Positions 7,575-15,117 of a stretch of 64,000 bases of DNA are shown here, in pieces (positions within the stretch are counted from its first letter, which is position 1; each line of letters starts with the position of its first letter). A program made the position numbers and the translations under genes. The notes under the pieces are model-generated. The model ran no database searches. It saw only the letters and a program-made list of their open reading frames with translations, and was not told where the DNA came from. The DNA is from Treponema_B putidum (GTDB taxonomy: Bacteria; Spirochaetota; Spirochaetia; Treponematales; Treponemataceae). The stretch is from assembly GCF_007830595.1 (NCBI RefSeq), contig NZ_VLLD01000011.1. One strand, written 5' to 3'.

Positions 7575-8882
7575 ATGAATAAATATTTTAATATGGATGA
7601 AAGCGTTTTTGATATTACAGAACGCTTTCCTGAAACAATAAGATACTTGGCAGGAAAAGGCTTTACCCCTCTTACCAATCCCCTTATGCGTAAAATAATG
7701 GGTAAAAAGATTAGTCTTGAAAAAGCTCTTTTATCGAAGAACCTTGATATTGATTCGTGCGAAAAAGAGCTTATCGAAATTATCGAACAAAATAAAAATA
7801 CTGATTTTGCCAAAATAGATTTAAGCCTAGAAAATAAAGATGCACAAAATACCGGGTATGATGACGGCAAAAAAAATATAAGAATTGAGGGAGTGCTTCC
7901 ATGCCCTATAAGAATTCCCTTGCTTGAAGCCTTTAAAGAATTTCATTCCAAGTATATTGAAGAAAATAAAGAAGAGCTTGAAAAACAAAACTACAAAATC
8001 AGCTATGATCTTCGTTCTGCAAACCTTGGAATCGACTGGATAATAAAGCAAGCTCAAACAGGGAAAAAAGAAAATCTTCCCGATATTCTCCTCTCTGCAG
8101 GATTTGAGCTTTTTTTCGATAAAAAACTCATGGGCTCCTTTATCGAGAATAAAGATTTTCATTGTTCAATCGAAAAAATGAATAAGGATTTTTGTAATGA
8201 TTATATCGATCTTAGAGACAGTAGAAAAAATTATGGAATTATCGGAGTAGTTCCCGCAGTAATGATTGTAAATACCGAGATGCTAAGGGGAAGAAAAATG
8301 CCCGAAACTTGGGAAGACCTCCTCTTACCCGAATTTGAAAATTCTGCGGCAATTCCTTTCAGCGATTTGGATTTGTTTAATTCTGTAATTCTAAATATCT
8401 ACAGCCGTTTCGGAGATGAAGGCATAAAAAAACTAGGCAGGGCATGCCGCACCTCTCTTCATCCGGCTCAAATGGTAAAGGGTAAAGCCTCTCTTGTTTT
8501 AAAAAAAGCAAACTCCGTTGTAAATGAGCCTCCTGCCGTAAGCATAAGCCCATACTTTTTTTCAAAGATGATAAAAGAGGATTCGGCATTAAAAACGGTT
8601 TGGCCTAAAGACGGGGCTATAGCAGCTCCTATTTTTATGCTTGTAAAAAAAGAAAGTGAAGCTTTGACAAAGGCCTTTGCAGACTTCTTTCTTTCAGAAA
8701 AGACCGGAAGGGTGTTTTCTGAAAGCGGCTTTTTTCCGTCAACTAATCCCGATGTCGATAACCGTTTAGGAGAGGATAAAAAGTTTTCTTGGGTAGGTTG
8801 GGATTTTATTTATCAAAACGATATAGGAACTCTATTGGAAAAAATCAAAACCGATTTTGAAACGGCAGCCGGAAAAATTTAA
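7575..8882 (+). CDS. cytoplasmic DUF1858 + periplasmic-binding-protein-like fusion
   Basis: The start is placed at ATG 7575, 6 bases after the CGGAGG box; an upstream extension to 7443 would overlap hcpR and lacks a ribosome site. Residues 1-65 resemble the DUF1858/ScdA N-terminal domain (ITERFPETIRYLAGKGF, then KKISLEKAL). ScdA/RIC proteins repair iron-sulphur clusters after NO damage. Residues 95-435 resemble a type II solute-binding fold of the iron ABC transporter class (GVVPAVMIVNTEML, PETWEDLLLPEF, GFFPSTNPDVD). There is no signal peptide, so the binding fold probably works in the cytoplasm. Position beside hcpR suggests a role in nitrosative stress or metal handling. The exact ligand is unknown. 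Confidence 0.7.
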   Translation: MNKYFNMDESVFDITERFPETIRYLAGKGFTPLTNPLMRKIMGKKISLEKALLSKNLDIDSCEKELIEIIEQNKNTDFAKIDLSLENKDAQNTGYDDGKKNIRIEGVLPCPIRIPLLEAFKEFHSKYIEENKEELEKQNYKISYDLRSANLGIDWIIKQAQTGKKENLPDILLSAGFELFFDKKLMGSFIENKDFHCSIEKMNKDFCNDYIDLRDSRKNYGIIGVVPAVMIVNTEMLRGRKMPETWEDLLLPEFENSAAIPFSDLDLFNSVILNIYSRFGDEGIKKLGRACRTSLHPAQMVKGKASLVLKKANSVVNEPPAVSISPYFFSKMIKEDSALKTVWPKDGAIAAPIFMLVKKESEALTKAFADFFLSEKTGRVFSESGFFPSTNPDVDNRLGEDKKFSWVGWDFIYQNDIGTLLEKIKTDFETAAGKI

Positions 8883-8934
8883 ACCTATGTTATTTGGCAA
8901 AAAAAGTGAGGCAAAGAAAAAGAAATAGTAAATA

Positions 8935-10002
8935 CTATTCCACTTGGTTCAAACTAACCTCGTCGGAAACTAATTCATTTTTTTTGCCGTCATCGGTTTC
9001 TATAATAAGGTGACCTAAATCGCTGATTCCCAAAACCAAGGCTTTATAAGGGACTCCAGCAAAGGGCAGAACTCTTACCTTTTTTCCGGTAAGAAGGGAG
9101 AGGCTTTTATATTCTTCCATTAGATTGCCTTGAGAATGCAAGCCGTAAAGGGCTTCAATCAGGCTTGATATAATGGAAGAAGCTAAAACATTCCGGCTAA
9201 AGGAAAGAGTTCCGGCTTCGGTAAAAGATGTGCCGGTTTCAGTAAAAAGTTTGCCTGCTTCGACAAAAAGAGAGCCGGCCTTGTTTTTAAGCTCGGAAGG
9301 AAAATTTGACTCTTTTACATTGAGGCCAATACCGATAATCACGGCTTGCATAGAAGAACTTTCCATATCGATTATACCTTCGCTTAAAATGCCGCAGATT
9401 TTTTTTCCGTTAAGATAAATATCGTTTACCCATTTTATTTGCGGAGCAAAGCCCAGAGCCTTTAAACAGCGGCAGATGATAACTGCCGAAATCACCGTAT
9501 AAAGAGCTGTATCCGGCACTTCCTTTTCAGCCCTTGCCGGAATTGATGGACAAAAAATCAGGCTAAAATATAAACCTGCGCCCCTCGGCGAATAAAAACT
9601 GCGTGAAAAGCGGCCCCTTCCGGCACTTTGATGCTCGGCAAAAAGAACCGTTCCGTGAAGGGACTCGGCATTGTTTGAGGAATTTAAACGCCTTTTTGCT
9701 TCGGTGTTAGTGGAATCTATTGTCTTAAAAACTTCTATTCTTCCCTTACAAACAGACCGGGCAAAAGAAGATAAATTTTTTTCAATTAAAAAAGCGTTTA
9801 ATACATCGGAAGATGGGCTTAAAATATAGCCCTTATTTTTTCCGCCTTGAATATCATAACCTTCGTCTCTTAGTTTTTGCACAGCCTTCCAGACGGAAAC
9901 CCTCGAAAGCCCTAAGTGTAGTGCCGCTTCTTCGCCCGAAAGAGGCCTTCCGCTTTGTTCTATAAGCATATCCAAAAGGATATCGCTCGTTGTCCTTGAC
10001 AT
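8935..10002 (-). CDS. birA: bifunctional biotin--protein ligase / biotin repressor
   Basis: The start is taken as the ATG at 10002, preceded by GGAGAG; a longer frame reaches 10038. Residues 1-60 form a winged helix (LSGEEAALHLGLSRVSVWKAVQKL). The ligase domain shows TIDSTNTEAKRRL, the biotin-AMP loop AEHQSAGRGRFSRSF, IKWVNDIYLNGKKICGIL and VIIGIGLNV. A C-terminal SH3-like domain follows. The enzyme attaches biotin to carboxyl-carrier proteins, and the helix-turn-helix suggests repression of biotin genes. An unusual insert made of 7-residue repeats (A-G-x-L-F-x-E type) lies after the GIGLNV strand region, encoded by 9209-9271. Confidence 0.93.
   Translation of the reverse strand: MSRTTSDILLDMLIEQSGRPLSGEEAALHLGLSRVSVWKAVQKLRDEGYDIQGGKNKGYILSPSSDVLNAFLIEKNLSSFARSVCKGRIEVFKTIDSTNTEAKRRLNSSNNAESLHGTVLFAEHQSAGRGRFSRSFYSPRGAGLYFSLIFCPSIPARAEKEVPDTALYTVISAVIICRCLKALGFAPQIKWVNDIYLNGKKICGILSEGIIDMESSSMQAVIIGIGLNVKESNFPSELKNKAGSLFVEAGKLFTETGTSFTEAGTLSFSRNVLASSIISSLIEALYGLHSQGNLMEEYKSLSLLTGKKVRVLPFAGVPYKALVLGISDLGHLIIETDDGKKNELVSDEVSLNQVE
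9209..9271. repeat. three 21-bp degenerate tandem repeats inside birA
   Basis: Three units begin at 9209, 9230 and 9251, each roughly GT(T/G)CCGG(C/T)TTC(G/A)GTAAAAG plus 2 bases on the plus strand. A partial fourth unit follows at 9272. On the coding strand they give successive heptads close to G-K-L-F-T-E-x. The length is a multiple of three, so copy changes keep the frame. Confidence 0.75.
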
Positions 10003-10106
10003 AAACTCTCCATTAAAAATCGAACGGGATTCTATCATATTTTTGTTTTTTTTTCTATTGCAACTTTTTTTAAACAGCCTTGTCTATTATCTTATAAGGT
10101 GAAGCT

Positions 10107-11759
10107 ATGTTTTATAAAGAATACATAAACTATATTGAAAGCGATGACTGGGAAACCGTACATAATTCTTTTTCAGTCAAAGCTCCGGAAAATTTTAATT
10201 TTGCTTATGATGTCATAGATAGAATGGCGAAAGAATATCCCGAAACGGAGGCACTCGTCTGGTGCGATGAAACCGAAGAAAGGATTTTTTCGTTTGCAGA
10301 ATTAGCAAAGCAGATAAACAAAGCGGCTAATTTCTTTAAGGCTATGGGAATAGGAAGAGGCGATACTGTTCTTCTTTTTTTGCGAAGAAGATACGAGTTT
10401 TGGTTTGTTCTTCCTGCCCTGCACAAGATCGGAGCCATAGCCGTTCCTGCAACGGTTCAGCTTGCCTCTCATGATATCGAATACCGTATTCAGTCCGCCA
10501 ATATAAAAATGGTCATGGCCGTACAAGAAAAAAATTTACAAGAAGAAATTCAAAAAGCTGCCGAATCCGCTTATAATAAGCCCCTTCTCGTATGGGTTCA
10601 TGACGAAATGGAAGGCTGGATTTCCTTTGATAAACTTGTAAAAAATATGAGCGATGATTTTACATCTCCCCAAGGAGATGCCTATCCTTGCGGCAAAGAC
10701 ACTGCCCTCTTGTACTTTACCTCAGGCACTTCGGGCAATCCCAAAATGGTGGAGCATAATTTTTTATATCCGCTTGGACACATTGCAACGGCTAAATTTT
10801 GGCAAAACGTCAAAGAAGGCGGAAGGCACTTAAGCGTTGCCGAAACGGGCTGGGCAAAGGCTATGTGGGGAAAAATCTACGGTCAATGGCTTTGCGGATG
10901 TTCCGTCTTTGTGTATGATATGAAAATGTTTATCCCTAAAAACATGCTCGAAAAACTATCAAAATACAAGATAACCTCCTTTTGCGCTCCTCCGACGGTT
11001 TACAGGTACTTAATCCGCGAAAAGATAGAAGATTATGATTTATCATCATTGGAAGAATGTACAACGGCGGGTGAGGCTCTTACTATGGATATTTTTAATA
11101 CCTTTAAAGAAAAGACCGGAATAGACCTTAGAGAAGGCTACGGCCAAACAGAGCTTACCCTCACAACGGGAACCTTCCCGGGCATGAAAATTAAACCCGG
11201 CTCAATGGGAAAACCTGCCCCCGGCTATGAGATAGATATTATCCGCCCCGACGGTTCTTCCTGCGAGGCAGGAGAATCGGGAGAAATAATCTTGCGTTTG
11301 GATAAAAAGGTTCCTTTCGGAATGTTCGGCGGTTATTATAAAAATGCTGAAAAAACGGCCGAGGTTTTTAAGGGCGGAGTTTACCATACTGGAGATGCCG
11401 CCTATAGGGATGAAGACGGTTACTTTTGGTTTGAAGGCCGAACAGATGACCTTATAAAAAGCTCCGGTTTCCGTATAAGCCCCTTTGAGGTGGAGTCGGT
11501 TCTTCTCCAGCATCCGGCAGTCTTTGAATGTGCAGTAACAGGCGTGCCCGACCCGAAAAGAGGGCAGGCAGTAAAGGCCTTTGTTGTTTTAAACAAAACC
11601 TATAAGCCTAGCCAATCCTTGGAAAAAGAGCTTATGTTCTTTGCAAAAAAAAATGCAGCCCTCTACAAGGCTCCGCGTTCTCTAGAATTTGTAGAAACTT
11701 TGCCCAAGACTCACAACGGGAAGATAAGCAGGGCAGCCATAAGGAATCGAATGGCTTGA
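10107..11759 (+). CDS. AMP-forming acyl-CoA synthetase (medium-chain type)
   Basis: The 550-residue protein carries the adenylate-forming motifs in order: the P-loop LLYFTSGTSGNPKMVEHN, GYGQTELT (A5), YHTGDAAYRDEDGYFWFEGR (A7/A8 with the hinge) and LPKTHNGKISR near the end, with the catalytic lysine. The region around AETGWAKAMWGKIYGQW is typical of acetyl-/medium-chain acyl-CoA synthetases (ACSM-like). It activates a short or medium-chain fatty acid with ATP to the acyl-CoA. It has a GGTGA box before ATG. fabF lies downstream on the same strand with its own predicted promoter, so the two may be co-regulated for lipid use without being one operon. Confidence 0.9.
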   Translation: MFYKEYINYIESDDWETVHNSFSVKAPENFNFAYDVIDRMAKEYPETEALVWCDETEERIFSFAELAKQINKAANFFKAMGIGRGDTVLLFLRRRYEFWFVLPALHKIGAIAVPATVQLASHDIEYRIQSANIKMVMAVQEKNLQEEIQKAAESAYNKPLLVWVHDEMEGWISFDKLVKNMSDDFTSPQGDAYPCGKDTALLYFTSGTSGNPKMVEHNFLYPLGHIATAKFWQNVKEGGRHLSVAETGWAKAMWGKIYGQWLCGCSVFVYDMKMFIPKNMLEKLSKYKITSFCAPPTVYRYLIREKIEDYDLSSLEECTTAGEALTMDIFNTFKEKTGIDLREGYGQTELTLTTGTFPGMKIKPGSMGKPAPGYEIDIIRPDGSSCEAGESGEIILRLDKKVPFGMFGGYYKNAEKTAEVFKGGVYHTGDAAYRDEDGYFWFEGRTDDLIKSSGFRISPFEVESVLLQHPAVFECAVTGVPDPKRGQAVKAFVVLNKTYKPSQSLEKELMFFAKKNAALYKAPRSLEFVETLPKTHNGKISRAAIRNRMA

Positions 11760-11797
11760 TAAAAAGTAGGACAGATAAAAACAGATAAAAATCGGCC

Positions 11798-11826
11798 TTG
11801 ACAGAGAGGCTGTAAGCAAGTACACT
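11798..11826 (+). promoter_or_regulatory. possible promoter for fabF
   Basis: TTGACA (11798-11803) is followed after 17 bases by TACACT (11821-11826). The -35 is perfect; the -10 matches 4 of 6. It lies about 90 bases upstream of the fabF start. Confidence 0.45.
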
Positions 11827-11918
11827 TTGTTTATAGGCTGTTGAACAGACTGACATAAAAAACATTCTTTAACCAAAGAGTACAAAAATGCGGAAATTTA
11901 CGCAAAATAGGAGTTTAT

Positions 11919-13154
11919 ATGAGAAGAGTTGTAATTACAGGCCTCGGTGCCGTAACCCCCATTGGAAACACCCTAGATGAAACATGGGAAGGAATCAAAG
12001 CAGGTAAATGCGGAATAGGAAACATTACCCAATTTGATTGCTCTGATTTTAAAATTAAAATAGCGGCAGAGGTAAAAAACTTCGACGCCTCACAATTTAT
12101 GGATAAAAAAGATGCCCGTAAAATGGCCCGGTTTACTCAATTTGCTGTAGCCGCAGCTTCACAGGCAATGAAGGATGCAGGCCTTTCAAAAGAAAACATC
12201 GATGCAAACCGCACAGGTATCATACTTGGAAACGGTATAGGCGGTTTTGAAATCTACCAAGAGGCCTTTAAAAAATACTTTCAAGTCGCTCCGGATCGTA
12301 TCCCCCCTATGACGGTTCCTCTTCTTATTCCGAATGAGGCCGCCGGAAACATAAGTATGCAGTTCGGCATAAAGGGCCCGTCTTGGACATTGGCTACGGC
12401 CTGTGCTTCCGGTACCGATGCCCTCGGAAATGCTTTAGACCTTGTCCGCTCAGGAAGGCTTGATGTATGCGTATCGGGCGGCACGGAAGCAACAATTACC
12501 GGTTTCGGCATAAGCGGTTTTACGATTTTGCAAACCCTTGCCTCAGGCGATCCTGCCAAGGCTTGCTGCCCCTTCGATAAAAAGCGTTCAGGCTTTGTAA
12601 TGGGCGAAGGCTCAGGCATTCTCATTCTTGAAGAATATGAACACGCAAAAAAGAGGGGCGCTAAAATATATGCGGAATTTGCAGGCTATGGAGCTTCCTC
12701 CGATGCCTACCACTTAACCAGCCCCGACCCCTCAGGTGACGGAGGAGCATTGGCCATCACCAAGGCCTTAGCCGATGCAGGCGTAAAACCTGAAGAAGTT
12801 CAATACTATAATGCTCACGGAACCTCGACACCGATTAACGACCCTGCAGAAACGGCCATGATTAAAAAAGCTTTCGGAGACCATGCGTATAAAATGAAGG
12901 TTTCTTCAACCAAATCGATGATAGGCCACTGCTTAGGTGCCGCAGGAGCTCTTGAAGCCATCTTCTGTATAAAGGCAATGGAAGAAGGATTTTATCCCCC
13001 GACCATCAACCTAACCGAACCCGACCTTGAAGCCGGCTGTGATTTGGACTATGTTCCGAATAAGGGCGTCAAAGGCGAAATAAACTGTGCCGCCTCAGGC
13101 TCCCTCGGCTTCGGAGGCCATAACGGCGTCGCCGTCTTTAAAAAGATAAAGTAA
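11919..13154 (+). CDS. fabF: 3-oxoacyl-[acyl-carrier-protein] synthase II
   Basis: The 411-residue condensing enzyme has the Cys-His-His triad: TACASGTDALG (nucleophilic cysteine near residue 163), YNAHGTSTPINDPAE and IGHCLGAAGALEA, plus the glycine-rich end GFGGHNGV. It elongates acyl-ACP with malonyl-ACP in type II fatty-acid synthesis in the cytoplasm. The TAGGAGT ribosome site is 6 bases before the ATG. No other fab genes are adjacent, so this copy is detached from a fatty-acid cluster. Confidence 0.97.
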   Translation: MRRVVITGLGAVTPIGNTLDETWEGIKAGKCGIGNITQFDCSDFKIKIAAEVKNFDASQFMDKKDARKMARFTQFAVAAASQAMKDAGLSKENIDANRTGIILGNGIGGFEIYQEAFKKYFQVAPDRIPPMTVPLLIPNEAAGNISMQFGIKGPSWTLATACASGTDALGNALDLVRSGRLDVCVSGGTEATITGFGISGFTILQTLASGDPAKACCPFDKKRSGFVMGEGSGILILEEYEHAKKRGAKIYAEFAGYGASSDAYHLTSPDPSGDGGALAITKALADAGVKPEEVQYYNAHGTSTPINDPAETAMIKKAFGDHAYKMKVSSTKSMIGHCLGAAGALEAIFCIKAMEEGFYPPTINLTEPDLEAGCDLDYVPNKGVKGEINCAASGSLGFGGHNGVAVFKKIK

Positions 13155-13201
13155 GGGCTTTTTAAAAAGCGGTAAACGAGATGAGATAAAGCCGAATCAA
13201 C

Positions 13202-13246
13202 ACATTTAACTTCGGCCCTCGGAATTTCCGTACCGAAGTTAAATGT
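13202..13246. repeat. long perfect inverted repeat downstream of fabF
   Basis: ACATTTAACTTCGG (13202-13215) pairs perfectly with CCGAAGTTAAATGT (13233-13246). The 17-base loop itself contains a small palindrome, CGGAATTTCCG (13220-13230). It could terminate fabF transcripts, though no T-run follows, or act as a protein-binding or mobile-element end. The rest of 13155-13330 holds no convincing gene. Confidence 0.6.
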
Positions 13247-13330
13247 TCAATTCTAAAAGAAAAAGAAATCGAAGACTTCATAAGAATAAATTTTTCAAAT
13301 AAATAGGATAAAAAGATTTAATACAAATTA

Positions 13331-13360
13331 TTGACAGAAAGTAATTAATTATTATATAAT
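13331..13360 (+). promoter_or_regulatory. promoter of the AbrB/PIN toxin-antitoxin pair
   Basis: TTGACA (13331-13336), an 18-base spacer and TATAAT (13355-13360) form a near-consensus promoter. A 16-base perfect palindrome, ATTATTATATAATAAT (13348-13363), covers the -10 box. This is a likely operator for autorepression by the AbrB-type antitoxin. Confidence 0.7.
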
Positions 13361-13391
13361 AATATAAGTAAGGAAAGTAAGGAGGCGTTTT

Positions 13392-13640
13392 ATGGAACTT
13401 GCAAAACTAACATCTAAGGGTCAGATTACAATTCCGCTTGCAATAAGAAATATGCTCGGATTAAAAACCGGCGATAAAGTCTTTTTTGAAGAAAGCAGAG
13501 GAAAAGTTTATATTACAAATGCTTCTCAAATAACTTTAGCAAATATTCAGACTCAAATGCAAGGAGAAGCAGAAAAAGCCGGCTTTCAAACAGAAGATGA
13601 CGTTATTGCTTATATTAAAGAGCTAAGGAAAAAGAGTTGA
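13392..13640 (+). CDS. AbrB/SpoVT-domain antitoxin
   Basis: The 82-residue protein begins with a swapped-hairpin AbrB domain: LAKLTSKGQITIPLAIRNML, then GLKTGDKVFFEE. The C-terminal part (GEAEKAGFQTEDDVIAYIKEL) is the tail that usually binds a PIN toxin. It binds DNA as a dimer, neutralises the toxin and likely represses its own promoter through the palindrome at the -10. The AGGAGG ribosome site is strong. The downstream toxin begins inside its stop codon. Confidence 0.9.
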   Translation: MELAKLTSKGQITIPLAIRNMLGLKTGDKVFFEESRGKVYITNASQITLANIQTQMQGEAEKAGFQTEDDVIAYIKELRKKS

Positions 13641-14047
13641 GGATTTTCATAGATTCAAACATTGTGATTTCTGCGATACTTTTCCCTGATGGTAAGGTTG
13701 CTAAAGTTTTTTCTCATTTGCTTGAAAATCATACGGTAATAATTTCTTCATATACAAAGGAAGAATGCAAAAAAGTTTTTGAAAATAAATTTCCATTTAA
13801 AAAAGAGTTATTGGGTATTTTTTTTGATGGAATTACTTTTGAAGAATTTAAGAGTCCCGATACAATTGATGAAAATAAATATCCAAAAGTTCGGGATATA
13901 AAAGATTTGCCGGTTCTTGTATCCGCAATTTTATCTGATTCAGATATTTTGATTACGGGAGACAAGGATTTTGAAGATGTAAAAATTGATAAACCATTAA
14001 TTTTTACACCATCAAAATATTTCGAATTGATTGCAGAAAAATATTGA
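13637..14047 (+). CDS. PIN-domain toxin (putative endoribonuclease)
   Basis: The 136-residue protein shows the PIN acidic residues: IFIDSNIVISAIL at the start, a glutamate in TKEECKKVFE, RDIKDLPVLVSAIL, and ILITGDKDFED. It belongs to the group often annotated as PIN-family toxin component. Translation starts at a TTG (13637) overlapping the antitoxin stop (TTGA), so the two are coupled. The expected activity is metal-dependent RNA cleavage; the target cannot be read from the sequence. Confidence 0.88.
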   Translation: MRIFIDSNIVISAILFPDGKVAKVFSHLLENHTVIISSYTKEECKKVFENKFPFKKELLGIFFDGITFEEFKSPDTIDENKYPKVRDIKDLPVLVSAILSDSDILITGDKDFEDVKIDKPLIFTPSKYFELIAEKY

Positions 14048-14095
14048 TATATTTAGGGGTGAAAATAATTTTAAAAACCGGAGGATAAAATTAAA

Positions 14096-14149
14096 ATGGA
14101 TAATTGTATATTTTGTAAAATTATCAGAGATAGAAAACTTATAAACTAA
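14096..14149 (+). pseudogene. HIT-family hydrolase N-terminal remnant
   Basis: A GGAGG box precedes an ATG whose first residues, MDNCIFCKIIRDRK, match the start of HIT-family nucleotide hydrolases (CIFCKII). The frame stops after 17 residues, and no intact continuation with the H-x-H-x-H motif follows. It is probably a relic left by deletion beside the toxin-antitoxin pair. The 14150-14220 stretch has no other recognisable gene. Confidence 0.6.
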
Positions 14150-14220
14150 TGGCATATGCGTACATATAAATTTTGAACGGTTTTTTGTTGGTTGAAAGAA
14201 ATAAGTTTTTGAGGTAGGAT

Positions 14221-15000
14221 ATGGATAGCCCTAATGTGTATAAGAGGCGGCGGCAAAGGAACTGGAATACGATGAAATTGATTAGTTGGAATATGAATTA
14301 CTGGCAACAGAAAGATAACCATGATTTAGCTTGGGATTATTTAGTAAATACAATAAATCCTGATATAGCATTACTTCAAGAAACCGTTGTTCCTGAATTA
14401 TATAAGGAGCAAACGGTATTTTTGGAAAGCCATACTTGCAGAGTTCAGGACCCGATAAAATGGGGAACATGTGTATATATCAACAAATATCTACTACAGA
14501 AAAGTTCATTTAAGAATGTTACTGAATTGTATGTCGATAATGTGTATGTAGATAATGAAAGTATAAATGGAAAACAAGTATTTGCAGAATTAATGTTTAA
14601 TAATAATATTTTCACTATATGTAGTTTACATACTAATACTTCGCCTGATGATATTTATTCAATTAGAAACCATATTGAACAAATCTTCAATAATAAAATA
14701 ATGAATGATAGCATTAGTAAATTTATCATTGGTGGAGATTTTAATGCTGATATTGAAATGTATAAGGGTTTTTTCTTGAAAACTTTCAATAGCATAAAAG
14801 CGCAGTATCATGAATGTATACCAAAATACACACAAACATTTTTTGGAAATAATATGGCTGAAAGAAATCATTATCAAGATGATCATATATTTGTCAGCAA
14901 GGATTTGTCAAATAATATAGGTGAAACATTTTCTTGGAATTATGGTAAAGTTAAGCAATATAGCGATCATACGATTTTGGAGGTAGAGCTTAATATATAA
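14221..15000 (+). CDS. endonuclease/exonuclease/phosphatase (EEP) family protein
   Basis: EEP-fold motifs appear in order: LISWNMNYW, PDIALLQET, FIIGGDFNADI, DDHIFVSK and a final SDHTILEVEL. These supply the metal-binding Asn and Glu and the catalytic Asp and His of the DNase I/exonuclease III-like fold. The protein is 259 residues from the ATG at 14221, which has a GAGGT box; an alternative ATG at 14272 would begin right at MKLISWN. The substrate is unknown and could be DNA, RNA or a phospho-lipid. It lies between a toxin-antitoxin pair and McrBC and shares their AT-rich composition, so a defence-related role is possible. Confidence 0.85.
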   Translation: MDSPNVYKRRRQRNWNTMKLISWNMNYWQQKDNHDLAWDYLVNTINPDIALLQETVVPELYKEQTVFLESHTCRVQDPIKWGTCVYINKYLLQKSSFKNVTELYVDNVYVDNESINGKQVFAELMFNNNIFTICSLHTNTSPDDIYSIRNHIEQIFNNKIMNDSISKFIIGGDFNADIEMYKGFFLKTFNSIKAQYHECIPKYTQTFFGNNMAERNHYQDDHIFVSKDLSNNIGETFSWNYGKVKQYSDHTILEVELNI

Positions 15001-15051
15001 GAATAACCTGACACACACATTAATCTGATATTCATTTAATAAAACATAGAT

Positions 15052-15076
15052 GAAAAATAAAACTATTTTTATTTTT
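15052..15076 (+). terminator. A/T-rich hairpin between EEP gene and mcrB
   Basis: GAAAAATAAAA (15052-15062) can pair with a T-rich TTTTATTTTTC arm ending near 15076, with a short loop and T-rich arm. It may be a weak terminator separating the EEP gene from mcrB. Confidence 0.35.
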
Positions 15077-15117
15077 CCGGCATATTAAAAAATCTTATAT
15101 AGAATGGAGATGAATAA

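Noticed and set aside
9173..9418. Plus-strand frame across birA
   Set aside because: It is an antisense shadow of birA that is open because of the 21-bp repeats; no ribosome site.
13247..13310. Short coding-like stretch (LKEKEIEDFIRINF) after the fabF inverted repeat
   Set aside because: Too short to assign; no start codon with a ribosome site and no extended family match visible.
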